From Acidobacteriota bacterium (GTDB lineage: Bacteria; Acidobacteriota; Thermoanaerobaculia; Multivoradales; SZUA-115): a stretch of 64,000 nt of DNA. The notes below the pieces were generated by a model. That model ran no database searches and was not told where the DNA came from. It saw nothing but the letters and a program-made list of their open reading frames with translations. The stretch is from NCBI GenBank assembly GCA_024277255.1, contig JAJRVQ010000087.1, positions 96,643-160,642 of the forward strand, written 5' to 3'. Of this stretch, positions 17,926 through 29,028 are shown piece after piece. Each line of letters starts with the position of its first letter. The first letter of the stretch is position 1. Both the position numbers and the translations under genes were made by a program.

Positions 17926-17966
17926 ACCGGGAAGAGTGTCGAGAAAAGTGCCGAATGGAGAAGCCG

Positions 17967-18563
17967 ATGAACAAGAACCACGACCTTCAACTGGAATGGC
18001 TCAGCCATGAGCTCGATGGCGGGCTCGCCGCGGCGCAGCGCGTGCAGCTTAAGGCCAGCTTGGCGGGCAACGAAGAGCTGCGGCGCCAGCGCCTCGAACT
18101 TCGGCGTCTCGATAGCCTGCTGTCCAGCGCGCGCCTCCCGGTGGAAGCCGACTTCCACCGCCGGGTCATGAAGTCGTTGCCGGCTGCCGGCTGGGAATCC
18201 CGGCACCCACTGAGCTGGCGCTGGGCGGTGGCCATTTTGTTGCTACTCGGCGGTTCTTCGGCAGCGCTGGTTGGCGCGGGCTCCGCCCAGGCGGTTCGCG
18301 GAGTGGCGGTGTTCAGCGCCGCGCGATCGGTGCTGGATCTGTTCGTCTCAAGCGCTCTTGCCGGGGCCGGTCTGTTGGCCGCCTCATGGAAGGGAATCGG
18401 CCTGGCCATGGGCGATCTCTTCTCCAAACCGGCGAGCTACGTCGGTCTGGCGGTTTTCGTCGTCCTGCTAAACTTGCTCTTCCTGTCGCTCTTGCGCGGT
18501 GGACGGCGAACTCCGCAGGGTGTCGCTGTCCGTGCCGGGGGGCGGCGCCACGACGACGGCTGA
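17967..18563 (+). CDS. Putative membrane-bound anti-sigma factor
   Basis: 198 aa. The cytoplasmic N-terminus (about 1-75) is helical: LEWLSHELDGGLAAAQRVQL and NEELRRQRLELRRLDSLL, the layout of an anti-sigma domain. The H-x3-C-x2-C zinc motif of ZAS proteins is not present. Hydrophobic segments follow near 80-105 (AVAILLLLGGSSAALVGAGS), in the 125-150 region, and near 165-185 (YVGLAVFVVLLNLLFLSLL). ATG 17967 has GGAG at 17958-17961; ATG 17955 is the alternative. Position right after the ECF sigma gene is the main evidence for function. Confidence 0.7.
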   Translation: MNKNHDLQLEWLSHELDGGLAAAQRVQLKASLAGNEELRRQRLELRRLDSLLSSARLPVEADFHRRVMKSLPAAGWESRHPLSWRWAVAILLLLGGSSAALVGAGSAQAVRGVAVFSAARSVLDLFVSSALAGAGLLAASWKGIGLAMGDLFSKPASYVGLAVFVVLLNLLFLSLLRGGRRTPQGVAVRAGGRRHDDG

Positions 18564-18618
18564 GCGAGCATTGATGGGTAGAGCGATGACCCACACGGTG
18601 GTGACGGGAAGAGGGCCG

Positions 18619-19566
18619 ATGGGCAACGTCGTCCTAGCCGGGGTTACGGTGTTGATCCTGTGCGCCGGCGGACTTTCGGCCTTCGCCGCCGAAGGCGAGT
18701 CCGATCACAGGCCGGCGGCGCAGGTGATCCACGCCGGTAGTGTGGTGCGCAACCAGGCGGTGGCGCTAGGTCGCGATCTCATCGTCGAGGGGCGGGTGGT
18801 GGGCGATGCCGTCGCCCTCAACGGGCAGGTGCGCGTCGAAGGTGAGGTGGAGGGAGACATCATCGTCCTCGGTGGCGCGGTCCATCTCGCCTCCACGGCT
18901 CGGGTGGGAGGCGATGTCTTCGTCTTGGGCGGCGCCATCGAGACGGCACCGGGAGCGATCATCGCCGGCCGCTCCGTGGCCTACCCCAGCGCATCGAAAG
19001 CCTGGATGACACTGCTCGAAGGGCCGGAGCTAGGCGTCTCTGCCTCGTCGCCCCTGGTGTTGGGCGCCAAACTAGCTCTGACCACCGCCTGGATGGCGCT
19101 GGTGCTCATCTTCACCGCCGCCGCCGGAAGACAGGTCCTGTCGATCTCCGAGGCCGTCGTGGTGGAGCCGTTTCGCTGCTTCTGGGTCGGTTTGACCAGC
19201 ATCTTGGCGATGGTGATGACCGCTCTTTTCTTCAACCTGTTCAGCGGCGCGCTGGTGGGGATTCCGTTGATTTTGTTGGTGGTCTTCTTTGCCGTCTTGC
19301 TCAAGCTGTGGGGCATGGTGGCGGCCTTCCACGCACTGGGCAGCTGGCTGGGAAACCGAGTGTTGAAACGCCGGCTCTCCCCACTCAACGCCGCCGTTGC
19401 CGGCCTCCTCGTCCTATCCGCCATCAAACTAATCCCCATCGCCGGCCTCCTCGTCTGGCACGGCGCCACCTTCATCGGCGTCGGCGCTGCCCTGGTCACC
19501 AAGCTAGGCCGCCGCGAACGCTGGTTCGACCTGGCGGAGTTGGAAGGGGTTCCCGGGCGGGCTTGA
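18619..19566 (+). CDS. Bactofilin-like (polymer-forming) membrane protein
   Basis: 315 aa. A signal peptide (VVLAGVTVLILCAGGLSAFA) is followed at about 45-125 by short beta-helix repeats typical of bactofilin/polymer-forming domains (LIVEGRVVGDAVALNGQVRV, EGDIIVLGGAVHL, VGGDVFVLGGAI). About four transmembrane helices then follow (LALTTAWMALVLIFTAAA, LTSILAMVMTALFFNL, IPLILLVVFFAVLLKLWGMV and a last pair). Start ATG 18619 has GGAAGAGG upstream; ATG 18574 and 18586 are alternatives and would shorten the gap to the anti-sigma gene to about 10-20 nt. Probable envelope target of the sigma operon. Confidence 0.7.
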   Translation: MGNVVLAGVTVLILCAGGLSAFAAEGESDHRPAAQVIHAGSVVRNQAVALGRDLIVEGRVVGDAVALNGQVRVEGEVEGDIIVLGGAVHLASTARVGGDVFVLGGAIETAPGAIIAGRSVAYPSASKAWMTLLEGPELGVSASSPLVLGAKLALTTAWMALVLIFTAAAGRQVLSISEAVVVEPFRCFWVGLTSILAMVMTALFFNLFSGALVGIPLILLVVFFAVLLKLWGMVAAFHALGSWLGNRVLKRRLSPLNAAVAGLLVLSAIKLIPIAGLLVWHGATFIGVGAALVTKLGRRERWFDLAELEGVPGRA

Positions 19567-19631
19567 AGGGGGCTCTACCGGGAGCGTCCTGAGTTCGAAG
19601 TGGACCAATGAAGACCGGAGGAAAGGGGTTC

Positions 19632-20384
19632 TCAACCCTGAATCTCCCGGCTCTCCCGTGATTGCATTGATCGATGATCGTGGACCGGTGCAGGTGTGAG
19701 GCTGTCGGTGCCCTCGCCGTGCACCAGGAAGAAGTCCCGTCGAACTTGCCAGGCGGTGGCGAACGAACCGTAGGCTCGGCGGGCGATCTCGGCGGCGCTG
19801 AGGCTTGGGTCTTGAGTGAGTGCGGCCCACATGTCGGCGCGGTAGGTCGGTCCCATCATCACGCGGTGGCGGAAGGCCAGATGGCGTTGGCAAAGCTCGG
19901 TGGGGCTGGCGATGTCGACGGCCCGGTTGCGCAGCACGCCCGCCGGGACTCGCAATGGCGTGCCTTTGAATCGCTCGTCTTCGCCGTGCCGATGAAGTTG
20001 GAAGTCAGTGCCCACTCTTAGGAGGTCGATGCGGGGGCCTTGATGCGAGGGCACCAGGCGCGAGAAGCGTCGGTCGCGTGCTTGCCATGAAGCCAGCGCG
20101 CTCCACAGGGTGCGGACTCTCGGCGAGCGGTGATCGCGCACGATGCGCACGAGGCGGTCGGCATTCACCCAAGGGGCGTGCACGCCGAACCAGGTTACGA
20201 GCATTGAAAGCACGCGCAGGTCGTCGTTGACCATGCCGGCTTCCGAGGCGAAGAGCAGGGTGTCTTCGATGTTGGCGCCCGGGAGTGGATGGGCGGCGAA
20301 GCGAATGCCGATGCCGACCATGGCGCTTGTGAGCCATTCGTCGTCGGGCCGTTCCTTGGGAAGGATGGTTCGTCTAAAGCTCAG
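19632..20384 (-). CDS. Unrecognised helical protein, second gene of a degraded TA-like locus; CTG start proposed
   Basis: 250 aa if it starts at CTG 20384, which has AGGAG 8 nt upstream and overlaps the stop of the preceding small ORF by 11 nt. The first in-frame ATG (20321) gives 229 aa but cuts off LSFRRTILPKERPDDEWLTS, which reads like genuine protein. The rest is mostly helical and ends in a winged-helix-like stretch (LSAAEIARRAYGSFATAW). No signal peptide and no known catalytic motif. I cannot assign a family with certainty. Context (small ORF, palindromic operator, tight coupling) suggests the partner of a nucleotidyltransferase-type toxin or antitoxin. Confidence 0.6.
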   Translation of the reverse strand: MSFRRTILPKERPDDEWLTSAMVGIGIRFAAHPLPGANIEDTLLFASEAGMVNDDLRVLSMLVTWFGVHAPWVNADRLVRIVRDHRSPRVRTLWSALASWQARDRRFSRLVPSHQGPRIDLLRVGTDFQLHRHGEDERFKGTPLRVPAGVLRNRAVDIASPTELCQRHLAFRHRVMMGPTYRADMWAALTQDPSLSAAEIARRAYGSFATAWQVRRDFFLVHGEGTDSLTPAPVHDHRSMQSRESREIQG

Positions 20385-20502
20385 GGTCGAGTCTCCTGGC
20401 GAGGTCCTCCAGCACGGTGTCTACGTGTCGCGGCCAGTCGGGGTTGACGTCTCGCTCGGCGAGGAAGCGGTCGAAACGCTCGATGGTCTCCTTTGGTTTC
20501 AT
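20374..20502 (-). pseudogene. 42-codon remnant of a nucleotidyltransferase-like (MNT/DUF6036-type) gene
   Basis: Reads MKPKETIERFDRFLAER then DVNPDWPRHVDTVLEDLARR and stops at TAG 20376. From memory of the family, the first part matches the N-terminus of small nucleotidyltransferase-like proteins, normally continued by GLRLEAVVIGGAALALLG; the second matches their C-terminus (D-x-NPDWP-x-HV ... L-x-DLxRRL). The catalytic core of roughly 130-150 residues would therefore be gone, in frame. A genuine 42-aa peptide cannot be excluded. The ATG lies 2 nt from a perfect palindrome. Confidence 0.55.
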
Positions 20503-20503
20503 C

Positions 20504-20528
20504 GCGGTATCAGATTAACTGATACCGC
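20504..20528. promoter_or_regulatory. Perfect palindromic operator at the TA-like locus
   Basis: GCGGTATCAG, a 5-nt spacer ATTAA, then CTGATACCGC: 10-bp perfect arms. It covers the space between the predicted -10 box and the start codon of the small minus-strand ORF, the place where an autoregulating antitoxin would bind. Confidence 0.75.
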
Positions 20529-20540
20529 TGTCTTCGTCAA
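20513..20540 (-). promoter_or_regulatory. Promoter of the TA-like locus
   Basis: On the minus strand, TTGACG (20540-20535) and TTAATC (20518-20513) are separated by 16 nt. The -10 hexamer lies inside the palindrome, and the ATG (20502) starts 10 nt after it, giving a leaderless or nearly leaderless message. Confidence 0.55.
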
Positions 20541-20666
20541 GAGGACGGCCTCCGCGTGGCTGAGGTGAGCGTCCGGCACCAGGCATCGCTTTCACCTTGA
20601 CCCTCCGAGGGCAATCCCGTACCCTGCCCACAGGTCGTTTTGCGGCTTTTTTTTGGAGGTTTTCTC

Positions 20667-21539
<873 letters not shown>

Positions 21540-21552
21540 GGAACTCTCGGTC

Positions 21553-23385
21553 GTGCTCTGTCAGGTTTGTAGTGCCAAGAATCCGTCCGAAGCGGAGTTT
21601 TGCCGGCGTTGTCACCAGAAACTGCTCGTCCTCTCGGGAATCGCCGAGGAGGAGTACGAGGAGAGTTTGGAGGAGAATTTCTCCTTCGACGAACATCTGC
21701 TGGAGCGGATCTCGGTGCTCGAAGAGGCGGTCCAGCGCACGGCGGACACCGTGCGCCATCTGCTCAACGCTCTGCGCAAGCAAGAGCGCAGCATTCTGGT
21801 CAACCAGAGTGGGCTGGAGACGGTGCGCGAGCTGATGGCCGAGAAAGAGGTCGTCGGCGGTGAGGAGTGGGATGAGCGCTGGCAGACGAAGATGGACTAT
21901 CAGCTCCTGGCGCTGGAGAAGCGGGAACGGTTCGTGGCCGTCAAGGATCGCATCTTCGCCCTCTACCAGGGCAAGCGGCGGCGCGCCTTCCTGGAGCTCC
22001 TGGAGGATGCCGAGTACGCCCTTTTCGCCTTTGACGTCGAGCGTGCCGTGGCCTGTTTGGAGGAAGCTTTCCGCCTCGACCGCGAGAACTACGAGTTGGC
22101 CTACTTCCTCGGCGAGGTCTACTTCAACGAGGCCAAGGCCGAGCAGGCTCTGGAGTACTTCTCGCGCCTTCTCGAGATCAAACCGGATCACTATGAGGGG
22201 TTGGTTTTTTCCGGGGTGATTCACCATGAGCATGGCGACGACCGCCGGGCCGAGGACTTTCTCAAGCGGGCGGTGGCTCTCTACTCCGAGGCCTTCTTGC
22301 CCAACTTCAGTCTGGGGGCGGTCTACGCCGGAAGTGGCGAGCTGTCGCGGGCGGTGCTGTTTCTCGAACGAGCTGTGGCGGCGGATGCTCTGCCGCAGGC
22401 GTTGTTCATGCTGGGGCGCTGCTACTACGAGATGGGCAAGCCGAGCCGGTCGATCACCTCGCTGCGCGAGGCGGTGCGGCGGGATCCGGCCTTCGAGGAG
22501 GCGCATCACCTGCTGGGACTGGCCTATCTGGACCGCCGGTGGAATCGCAAGGCCTTGGAGAGTTTCCGTGCCGCCCAACGGCTGAACCCGAAGAAGATGA
22601 GGTACCACGACCTGGTGCACTATCTCTCCGGACATGCCGCGTCGCCCTTGCCCGAGGTGGGAGCCCGGGCCGGCGAGTTGCTGGCTGAGGGCGAAATGCG
22701 GCTGAGCGTCGAGGACCTCAAGGGTGCCCAGCGCAGCTTCGATCAGGCGCTGGAGATCGAACCCGAGAACCCGACTCTGCTCATGTCCTACGCCATGCTC
22801 TGCCTACAGCTCAACCGCAGCCAAGAAATCGAGGCGGTGACGCGCAAGGTACTCGATTCCGATCCGCCGGAAATGTTGGAGGCGACGGCTTGCGCGACCT
22901 TGATCGCCGCTTTGCGCAGCCAGGGCAAGTACCGGGAAGGCAACCGGATCGGAAGGCGGTTGCTGGCCAAGGAGCGCTCCAACTTCACCAAGACCATCGG
23001 GTACTACGAGATGGCCTACAACCTGGCCGAGATGGAAGAAGATCTCGACCGGGCCTTGGAGTATGCTCGCTGCTCGCTGGAGCTGTCGCCGGAGGAGTTG
23101 AAGCAATTCCCTCTCGCCGCCCTCGGTTGGGTGCACTACAAGCGCCAAGAGTTCGAGCAGGCGATCGACTGCTTGACCCGTTCGAGCGAGTACGGCTCCT
23201 CCTCGACCACTTTGACTCACCTCGGCATGGCGCTGCTGGCCAGTGGGGCCGAAGAGGAAGCGCGCGGAGTGCTGGCCCATGCCGGTTCCTTGAGTCCGCG
23301 CGGCGAAGCGCTCGAAGAGAAGATGATGGCCTTCATGAAAGACAGCCGCCGCCTGGCCGAGCGGGCTCAGCGGCGCAAGAAATAG
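21553..23385 (+). CDS. Zinc-ribbon TPR protein
   Basis: 610 aa, no signal peptide. It begins with a zinc ribbon: Cys3, Cys6, Cys17 and Cys20 (CQVC ... CRRC). A helical, possibly coiled-coil stretch follows (residues 40-150), then about ten TPRs from 165 to the end, e.g. AVACLEEAFRLDRENYELAY, SLGAVYAGSGELSRAVLFLE, LTHLGMALLASGAEEEARGV. It is probably a cytoplasmic assembly or regulatory scaffold. GTG 21553 is chosen since earlier in-frame starts lie inside hbd. It lies between hbd and proS, with no obvious link to either. Confidence 0.8.
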   Translation: MLCQVCSAKNPSEAEFCRRCHQKLLVLSGIAEEEYEESLEENFSFDEHLLERISVLEEAVQRTADTVRHLLNALRKQERSILVNQSGLETVRELMAEKEVVGGEEWDERWQTKMDYQLLALEKRERFVAVKDRIFALYQGKRRRAFLELLEDAEYALFAFDVERAVACLEEAFRLDRENYELAYFLGEVYFNEAKAEQALEYFSRLLEIKPDHYEGLVFSGVIHHEHGDDRRAEDFLKRAVALYSEAFLPNFSLGAVYAGSGELSRAVLFLERAVAADALPQALFMLGRCYYEMGKPSRSITSLREAVRRDPAFEEAHHLLGLAYLDRRWNRKALESFRAAQRLNPKKMRYHDLVHYLSGHAASPLPEVGARAGELLAEGEMRLSVEDLKGAQRSFDQALEIEPENPTLLMSYAMLCLQLNRSQEIEAVTRKVLDSDPPEMLEATACATLIAALRSQGKYREGNRIGRRLLAKERSNFTKTIGYYEMAYNLAEMEEDLDRALEYARCSLELSPEELKQFPLAALGWVHYKRQEFEQAIDCLTRSSEYGSSSTTLTHLGMALLASGAEEEARGVLAHAGSLSPRGEALEEKMMAFMKDSRRLAERAQRRKK

Positions 23386-23438
23386 GTTTCGTTCCACCCC
23401 TTTACCCCGCCACAGTTCGAGATCGATGGGAGCCCACG

Positions 23439-25151
<1,713 letters not shown>

Positions 25152-25175
25152 AGCACCCCTGTGCAGGCGGCGGCT

Positions 25176-27488
25176 TCAGTGGGCGGCGAGCTTGATCCTG
25201 GGTAGATCGATCGGCTCCAGCGAGTCGCTGCCTTCGGTAAGCCGGTAGAAGCGGTTCATCGCCACATCCTTGAAGGTCTGCACCGTCTTGCTGCCCGGCC
25301 AGCGTATGGTGATGGACTCGATGCGTTGGGCATCCCCCAGACCGATCTCCTGACGCAGCGTCGAGGCGCCGAAGGACCCTCCCGTGCCGGCCAGGATGTG
25401 GATGGTGCGGCTCTCCTTTTGGCGGGTCCGGACCGTCACCGCGATCCTCGCCCCGACGCCGCTGCGGTTGGCCTTGGTGCCGACTAGCTTGAGAGTGACC
25501 CAGCCGTTCGTCGTGCCCGGATTCTCGAACAGGGCATTGAAGAAGGGATCGGCGGGATAGGCGCCGCCCAGCTGCTCGAAGACATCTTGGTCGCCATCGT
25601 TGTCGATGTCGGAGAAGGCGATGCCGTGTCCCTTTTGCAGCACGCCGAAACTGCTGGCGAACGTGATGTCGTGCAGCTTCTTGCCGCCGTCGTTCTTGAG
25701 CAGGACGTTGGGCATCAGCGCGGTGAGGTCGGGAACACCGGTTCCGAGATAGATGTCGAGCCAACCGTCATTGTCGAGGTCGCCGTAGTTGGAGCCCATG
25801 GGCAGCAACGGGCGCTTCAAACCGACCTGCGCCGAAATATCGACGAAGCGGCCGCCGACATTGCGGTAAAGGACCGGGTGGCCCGCTGCCTCGTCAGGTA
25901 GAGCTTCGGGACAACAGTAGGAAGCCGCGACTTTCCACACATCCGAGCCATAGTCGGCGACGAAGAGATCGAGGTCTCCATCGTTGTCGTAGTCGAAGAA
26001 CCAGCTGGCGAAACTGTTGAACGGACCGGCAACACCGAGGGCGGGAGCGATGTCGGTGAAGGTGCCGCCGTTGTTGCGGTAGAGCCGGTTGTGGCCCATG
26101 TTGGAGACGTAGAGATCGAGGTCACCATCTTCGTCGTAGTCGCCCCAACTCGCCGACTTGGCGAAGCTGAAGTTCTGCACTCCGGCGGCAGCGGCGACAT
26201 CGACGAAGGTGCCGTCGCCCCGGTTGCGAAAGAGTTGTGACGGGAACTCCAGGCCGGTGTCGGCCTCGTTGCCGATATAGAGATCGAGATCACCGTCGCC
26301 GTCGTAATCGCCCCAGGAGGCGGCCTGGGTGGGAAAGGCCGGCCCGGCCAAGCCGGCGCTTTGGGTCACGTCGACGAAGCGGCCGCTGGCCTCGCGCAAC
26401 TCGTTGCGCAGGAGGGAGTTGGTGACCCGGCCCTGCTCGCCCCTCCAGGCGCCGCGCATCACGAGTATGTCGAGGTCGCCGTCGTTGTCGTAGTCGGCCG
26501 GCGCCATGTTGAGGCCGCCGAACTGACTGTCCAGCGCCCAGCTGGATGCCACGTTGGAGAAGGTCCCGTCCCCGTTGTTGCGGAAGGCCTTCATCGGGCC
26601 GCAAGGATCCCAGGTCGAGGTCACCACGTCGAGCAGACCGTCACCGTCAAAGTCGTCGACCACGGCACCGCCGGCAAGATCGAGTACGTCGATACCCAGC
26701 TCGCCGGCGATGTTCCTCCACTTCGGGAAGGGCGCTTGTGGAGTGAAGGCGCCGGGAGGAAGTCGGTAGCGTTGGGGAACACCGGCCGGATAGTCGTCGG
26801 CCAACATGCGGCTGAGCACCAGTAGCCACTGAGCCAGCGGGTCGGAGCGGTTGGCCAGGACCTTGAGCAGGTGTTCGCCGGCTTGGTGTGTGTGATCCCG
26901 CTTGCTGTGCAGGCTCTCAGGGCCGACCGGCAGGGTACAGTTTGCCGCTTCGTGGCCGAAGTGAGTGGAATGGCTGAGGATGCAGTTCTCGTCCTCGGCT
27001 CGTCGCATGTGGGAAAGGCCGAGGTCGAGGTGCAGTTGCTCGATCACCTCTGCCGGCATCTGGTTGCTTTGGGCGATGGCGAATGCGGCGTCGAGCAGTT
27101 CGATCGAGCGCAGCGAATCGCCCAGGCGGCGAAACTCGATCGCCAGGCGCCCCCGGATGCCCACCTGCAGGGCCGGCGACAGATCGGGCTGCTGCAAGCG
27201 CTCTTGGAGATCGTCGATGATCGACCTGCCGAAAAAGAGATCGTCGCTCGCCGCTTGCTGGTCGCAGATCGCCTGGAACTTGGCGCGCGTCTGAGCGGGG
27301 GTCGGGTTGACCGTGACGGGCTTGGCTGAGGCTTCTTCCGAGTCTTGCGCAGAGGCTTCCACAGAGTCTTCCGCATTGTCCTTCGCAGCGTCCTCTGACA
27401 AGGCGGGCGTTGGCTCTTGTGGCTGCGCCGCGAGCGGTAGAGATGCTGCCACGGCGAACACCAGGATCGCAATCTTGGCGCGGGTCAT
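25176..27488 (-). CDS. Secreted FG-GAP/CRTAC1-type protein with ASPIC/UnbV C-terminus (copy 4, extended N-terminus)
   Basis: 770 aa. Signal peptide AKIAILVFAVAASLPLAAQ, then an acidic linker with QDSEEAS-type repeats and a helical, TPR-like region (about 60-240) not found in the other three copies. Residues 250-650 hold FG-GAP/VCBS repeats (FDGDGLLDV, YDNDGDLDI, NRGDGTFVDVA). The ASPIC/UnbV domain occupies about 660-755 (WVTLKLVGTKANRSGVGARI). It is 4 nt downstream of the CNNM gene, whose last codons contain its Shine-Dalgarno AAGGAG, so the two are translated from one message. The function of the family is poorly defined. Confidence 0.85.
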   Translation of the reverse strand: MTRAKIAILVFAVAASLPLAAQPQEPTPALSEDAAKDNAEDSVEASAQDSEEASAKPVTVNPTPAQTRAKFQAICDQQAASDDLFFGRSIIDDLQERLQQPDLSPALQVGIRGRLAIEFRRLGDSLRSIELLDAAFAIAQSNQMPAEVIEQLHLDLGLSHMRRAEDENCILSHSTHFGHEAANCTLPVGPESLHSKRDHTHQAGEHLLKVLANRSDPLAQWLLVLSRMLADDYPAGVPQRYRLPPGAFTPQAPFPKWRNIAGELGIDVLDLAGGAVVDDFDGDGLLDVVTSTWDPCGPMKAFRNNGDGTFSNVASSWALDSQFGGLNMAPADYDNDGDLDILVMRGAWRGEQGRVTNSLLRNELREASGRFVDVTQSAGLAGPAFPTQAASWGDYDGDGDLDLYIGNEADTGLEFPSQLFRNRGDGTFVDVAAAAGVQNFSFAKSASWGDYDEDGDLDLYVSNMGHNRLYRNNGGTFTDIAPALGVAGPFNSFASWFFDYDNDGDLDLFVADYGSDVWKVAASYCCPEALPDEAAGHPVLYRNVGGRFVDISAQVGLKRPLLPMGSNYGDLDNDGWLDIYLGTGVPDLTALMPNVLLKNDGGKKLHDITFASSFGVLQKGHGIAFSDIDNDGDQDVFEQLGGAYPADPFFNALFENPGTTNGWVTLKLVGTKANRSGVGARIAVTVRTRQKESRTIHILAGTGGSFGASTLRQEIGLGDAQRIESITIRWPGSKTVQTFKDVAMNRFYRLTEGSDSLEPIDLPRIKLAAH

Positions 27489-27492
27489 TTTT

Positions 27493-28866
27493 CTACTCCT
27501 TGCTGTCCGAGGTCTCCGTGCTTTCCCGCGGGACTTTCACCCGCAGCTGAAGGATCCGATTGTCCGCCACCTCGAGCACTTCGAGGGAGATCGAACTCAG
27601 CACCACACGCTCGCCGACCTCCGGCAGACGTCCCAACTCCGAAAGTACCAGACCGCCGACGGTGTCATCGTCGCGGTCGGAGATCTCGATGCCGAGTTCG
27701 TCTTCGAGTTCGAGGATCAACACCGCGCCTGAGATCTGATAGACACCTTCTCCCTGCTCAACGATCTCCGGGCGCTCGGCATCGAACTCGTCTTGGATGT
27801 CGCCGACGATCTCTTCGATGACGTTCTCCAGGGTGACGATTCCACTAACCCCGCCGTACTCGTCGAGGACCGCCGCGAAGTGCATTCGTTCGGCACGCAT
27901 GCGCTTGAGCAGGCGGTCGAGGTTCAGGGTTTCAGGGACCATGGCGATGGGTCGCGAAACCTGGCGCAGCGATTCGAGCGGCGAGGTTGCGCGGAAAAGG
28001 TCCTTGATGTGAATCATGCCGAAGACGCGGTCGAGGTCTCCCTCGCAGAGCGGGAAGCGAGTGTGACCGCTCTCCCGCGCCAGCTTGAGGTTGGTGTCGA
28101 GATCTTGATGCGTCGAGAGGAAGACGACATCGCCGCGGGGAACCATCACCTGGCGAGCGACGCGGCGCGACAACTCGAAGACGTTGTCGAGCAGGTCGCG
28201 TTTCTGTTCCGACAGCCGTGTGCTGCGCGGGTTGGCGAGCATCTGCCGCAGCTCTTCTTCGTCGTGCGCCATCTCGTGCTCGCTGGCAGGCTTGAGGCCG
28301 ATCCAACTCAGCAGAGTGGAAGAGGAGAGGTTGAGAAGCCACATCAGGGGGTAGGTGGCCTTGAAGAAGATCCACATCGGGATCGAGGTCCACAGCGCGG
28401 TGGGCTCAGGTTTGCGAATAGCCAGAGTCTTTGGCGCCAATTCGCCCACCACGACGTGCAGCACGGTGATAATCGAGAAGGCGAGAACGATGCGCAGGCT
28501 GTGGATGATCGATTCCGTCATCCCGGGGATGTGGATCAGGAGTCGTTCCAACGGGGAGAGCAGCCAGGCGAAAGCCGGCTCACCGACCCAGCCCAAGGCG
28601 AGGCTGGCCAGGGTGATCCCGATCTGGGAGGCGGAGAGGTAGGCATCGAGGTTGTCGACCATGCTCCGCGCGATCTTGCCTCGCCTATCTCCGCGGGCGA
28701 CGTAAGGGTCGATCTGCGTCGGCCGGACCTTGACCAGAGCGAACTCGGTGGCGACGAAGAAGCCGTTGATCAAGACCAGCAGGATTCCGATCAGGATCGC
28801 CAACCACGGGTTGAGTTCCAGCCCACCGCCAGCGCTGGCGACGATATTCACCGAGGTGAGAGTCAT
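27493..28866 (-). CDS. CNNM/CorC-type transporter-associated protein (DUF21-CBS-CorC_HlyC)
   Basis: 457 aa from ATG 28866; a TTG start at 28971 would add 35 residues. The N-terminal DUF21 membrane domain (LAILIGILLVLINGFFVATE; QIGITLASLALGWVGEPAFA) is followed by two CBS domains (VMVPRGDVVFLSTHQDL; IAMVPETLNLDRLLKRMRAE) and a CorC_HlyC domain with DEYGGVSGIVTLENVIEEIV. The family is implicated in magnesium/cobalt homeostasis; the old 'haemolysin' label is not supported by sequence. It is the first gene of a two-gene minus-strand operon with a CRTAC protein. Confidence 0.88.
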   Translation of the reverse strand: MTLTSVNIVASAGGGLELNPWLAILIGILLVLINGFFVATEFALVKVRPTQIDPYVARGDRRGKIARSMVDNLDAYLSASQIGITLASLALGWVGEPAFAWLLSPLERLLIHIPGMTESIIHSLRIVLAFSIITVLHVVVGELAPKTLAIRKPEPTALWTSIPMWIFFKATYPLMWLLNLSSSTLLSWIGLKPASEHEMAHDEEELRQMLANPRSTRLSEQKRDLLDNVFELSRRVARQVMVPRGDVVFLSTHQDLDTNLKLARESGHTRFPLCEGDLDRVFGMIHIKDLFRATSPLESLRQVSRPIAMVPETLNLDRLLKRMRAERMHFAAVLDEYGGVSGIVTLENVIEEIVGDIQDEFDAERPEIVEQGEGVYQISGAVLILELEDELGIEISDRDDDTVGGLVLSELGRLPEVGERVVLSSISLEVLEVADNRILQLRVKVPRESTETSDSKE

Positions 28867-29016
28867 CACGCCAAGGCCACCGGCAAGAATCCGAGGAAGA
28901 AGAATAGGCGCGCGGAAGTGGCGCCGGAGCGCATGCTGGGTAGCGGAGGGTCGTCCATAGCTGGAAGCCAAAGCTTAGCATGTGCGGGCGGGTGGTTCAC
29001 CGGCGGCGGGGCCGGC

Positions 29017-29022
29017 TATACT
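29017..29022 (+). promoter_or_regulatory. -10-like box directly upstream of CRTAC copy 2
   Basis: TATACT ends 6 nt before the GTG at 29029, with no Shine-Dalgarno in between. No good -35 hexamer is visible. The transcript would start at or next to the start codon. Confidence 0.4.
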
Positions 29023-29028
29023 GCCGCG

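Noticed and set aside
22890..23438. N-terminal extension of the proS frame
   Set aside because: It is another frame of the TPR gene; ProRS homologues start at MRWSHYY (23439) and a GGGAG lies there.
27793..29028. Long in-frame extension upstream of CRTAC copy 2 (about 410 codons)
   Set aside because: It lies antisense to the CNNM/CorC gene, whose domains are unmistakable, and its composition is Asp/Arg/Gly-rich without motifs. The true start is at the signal peptide near 29029.
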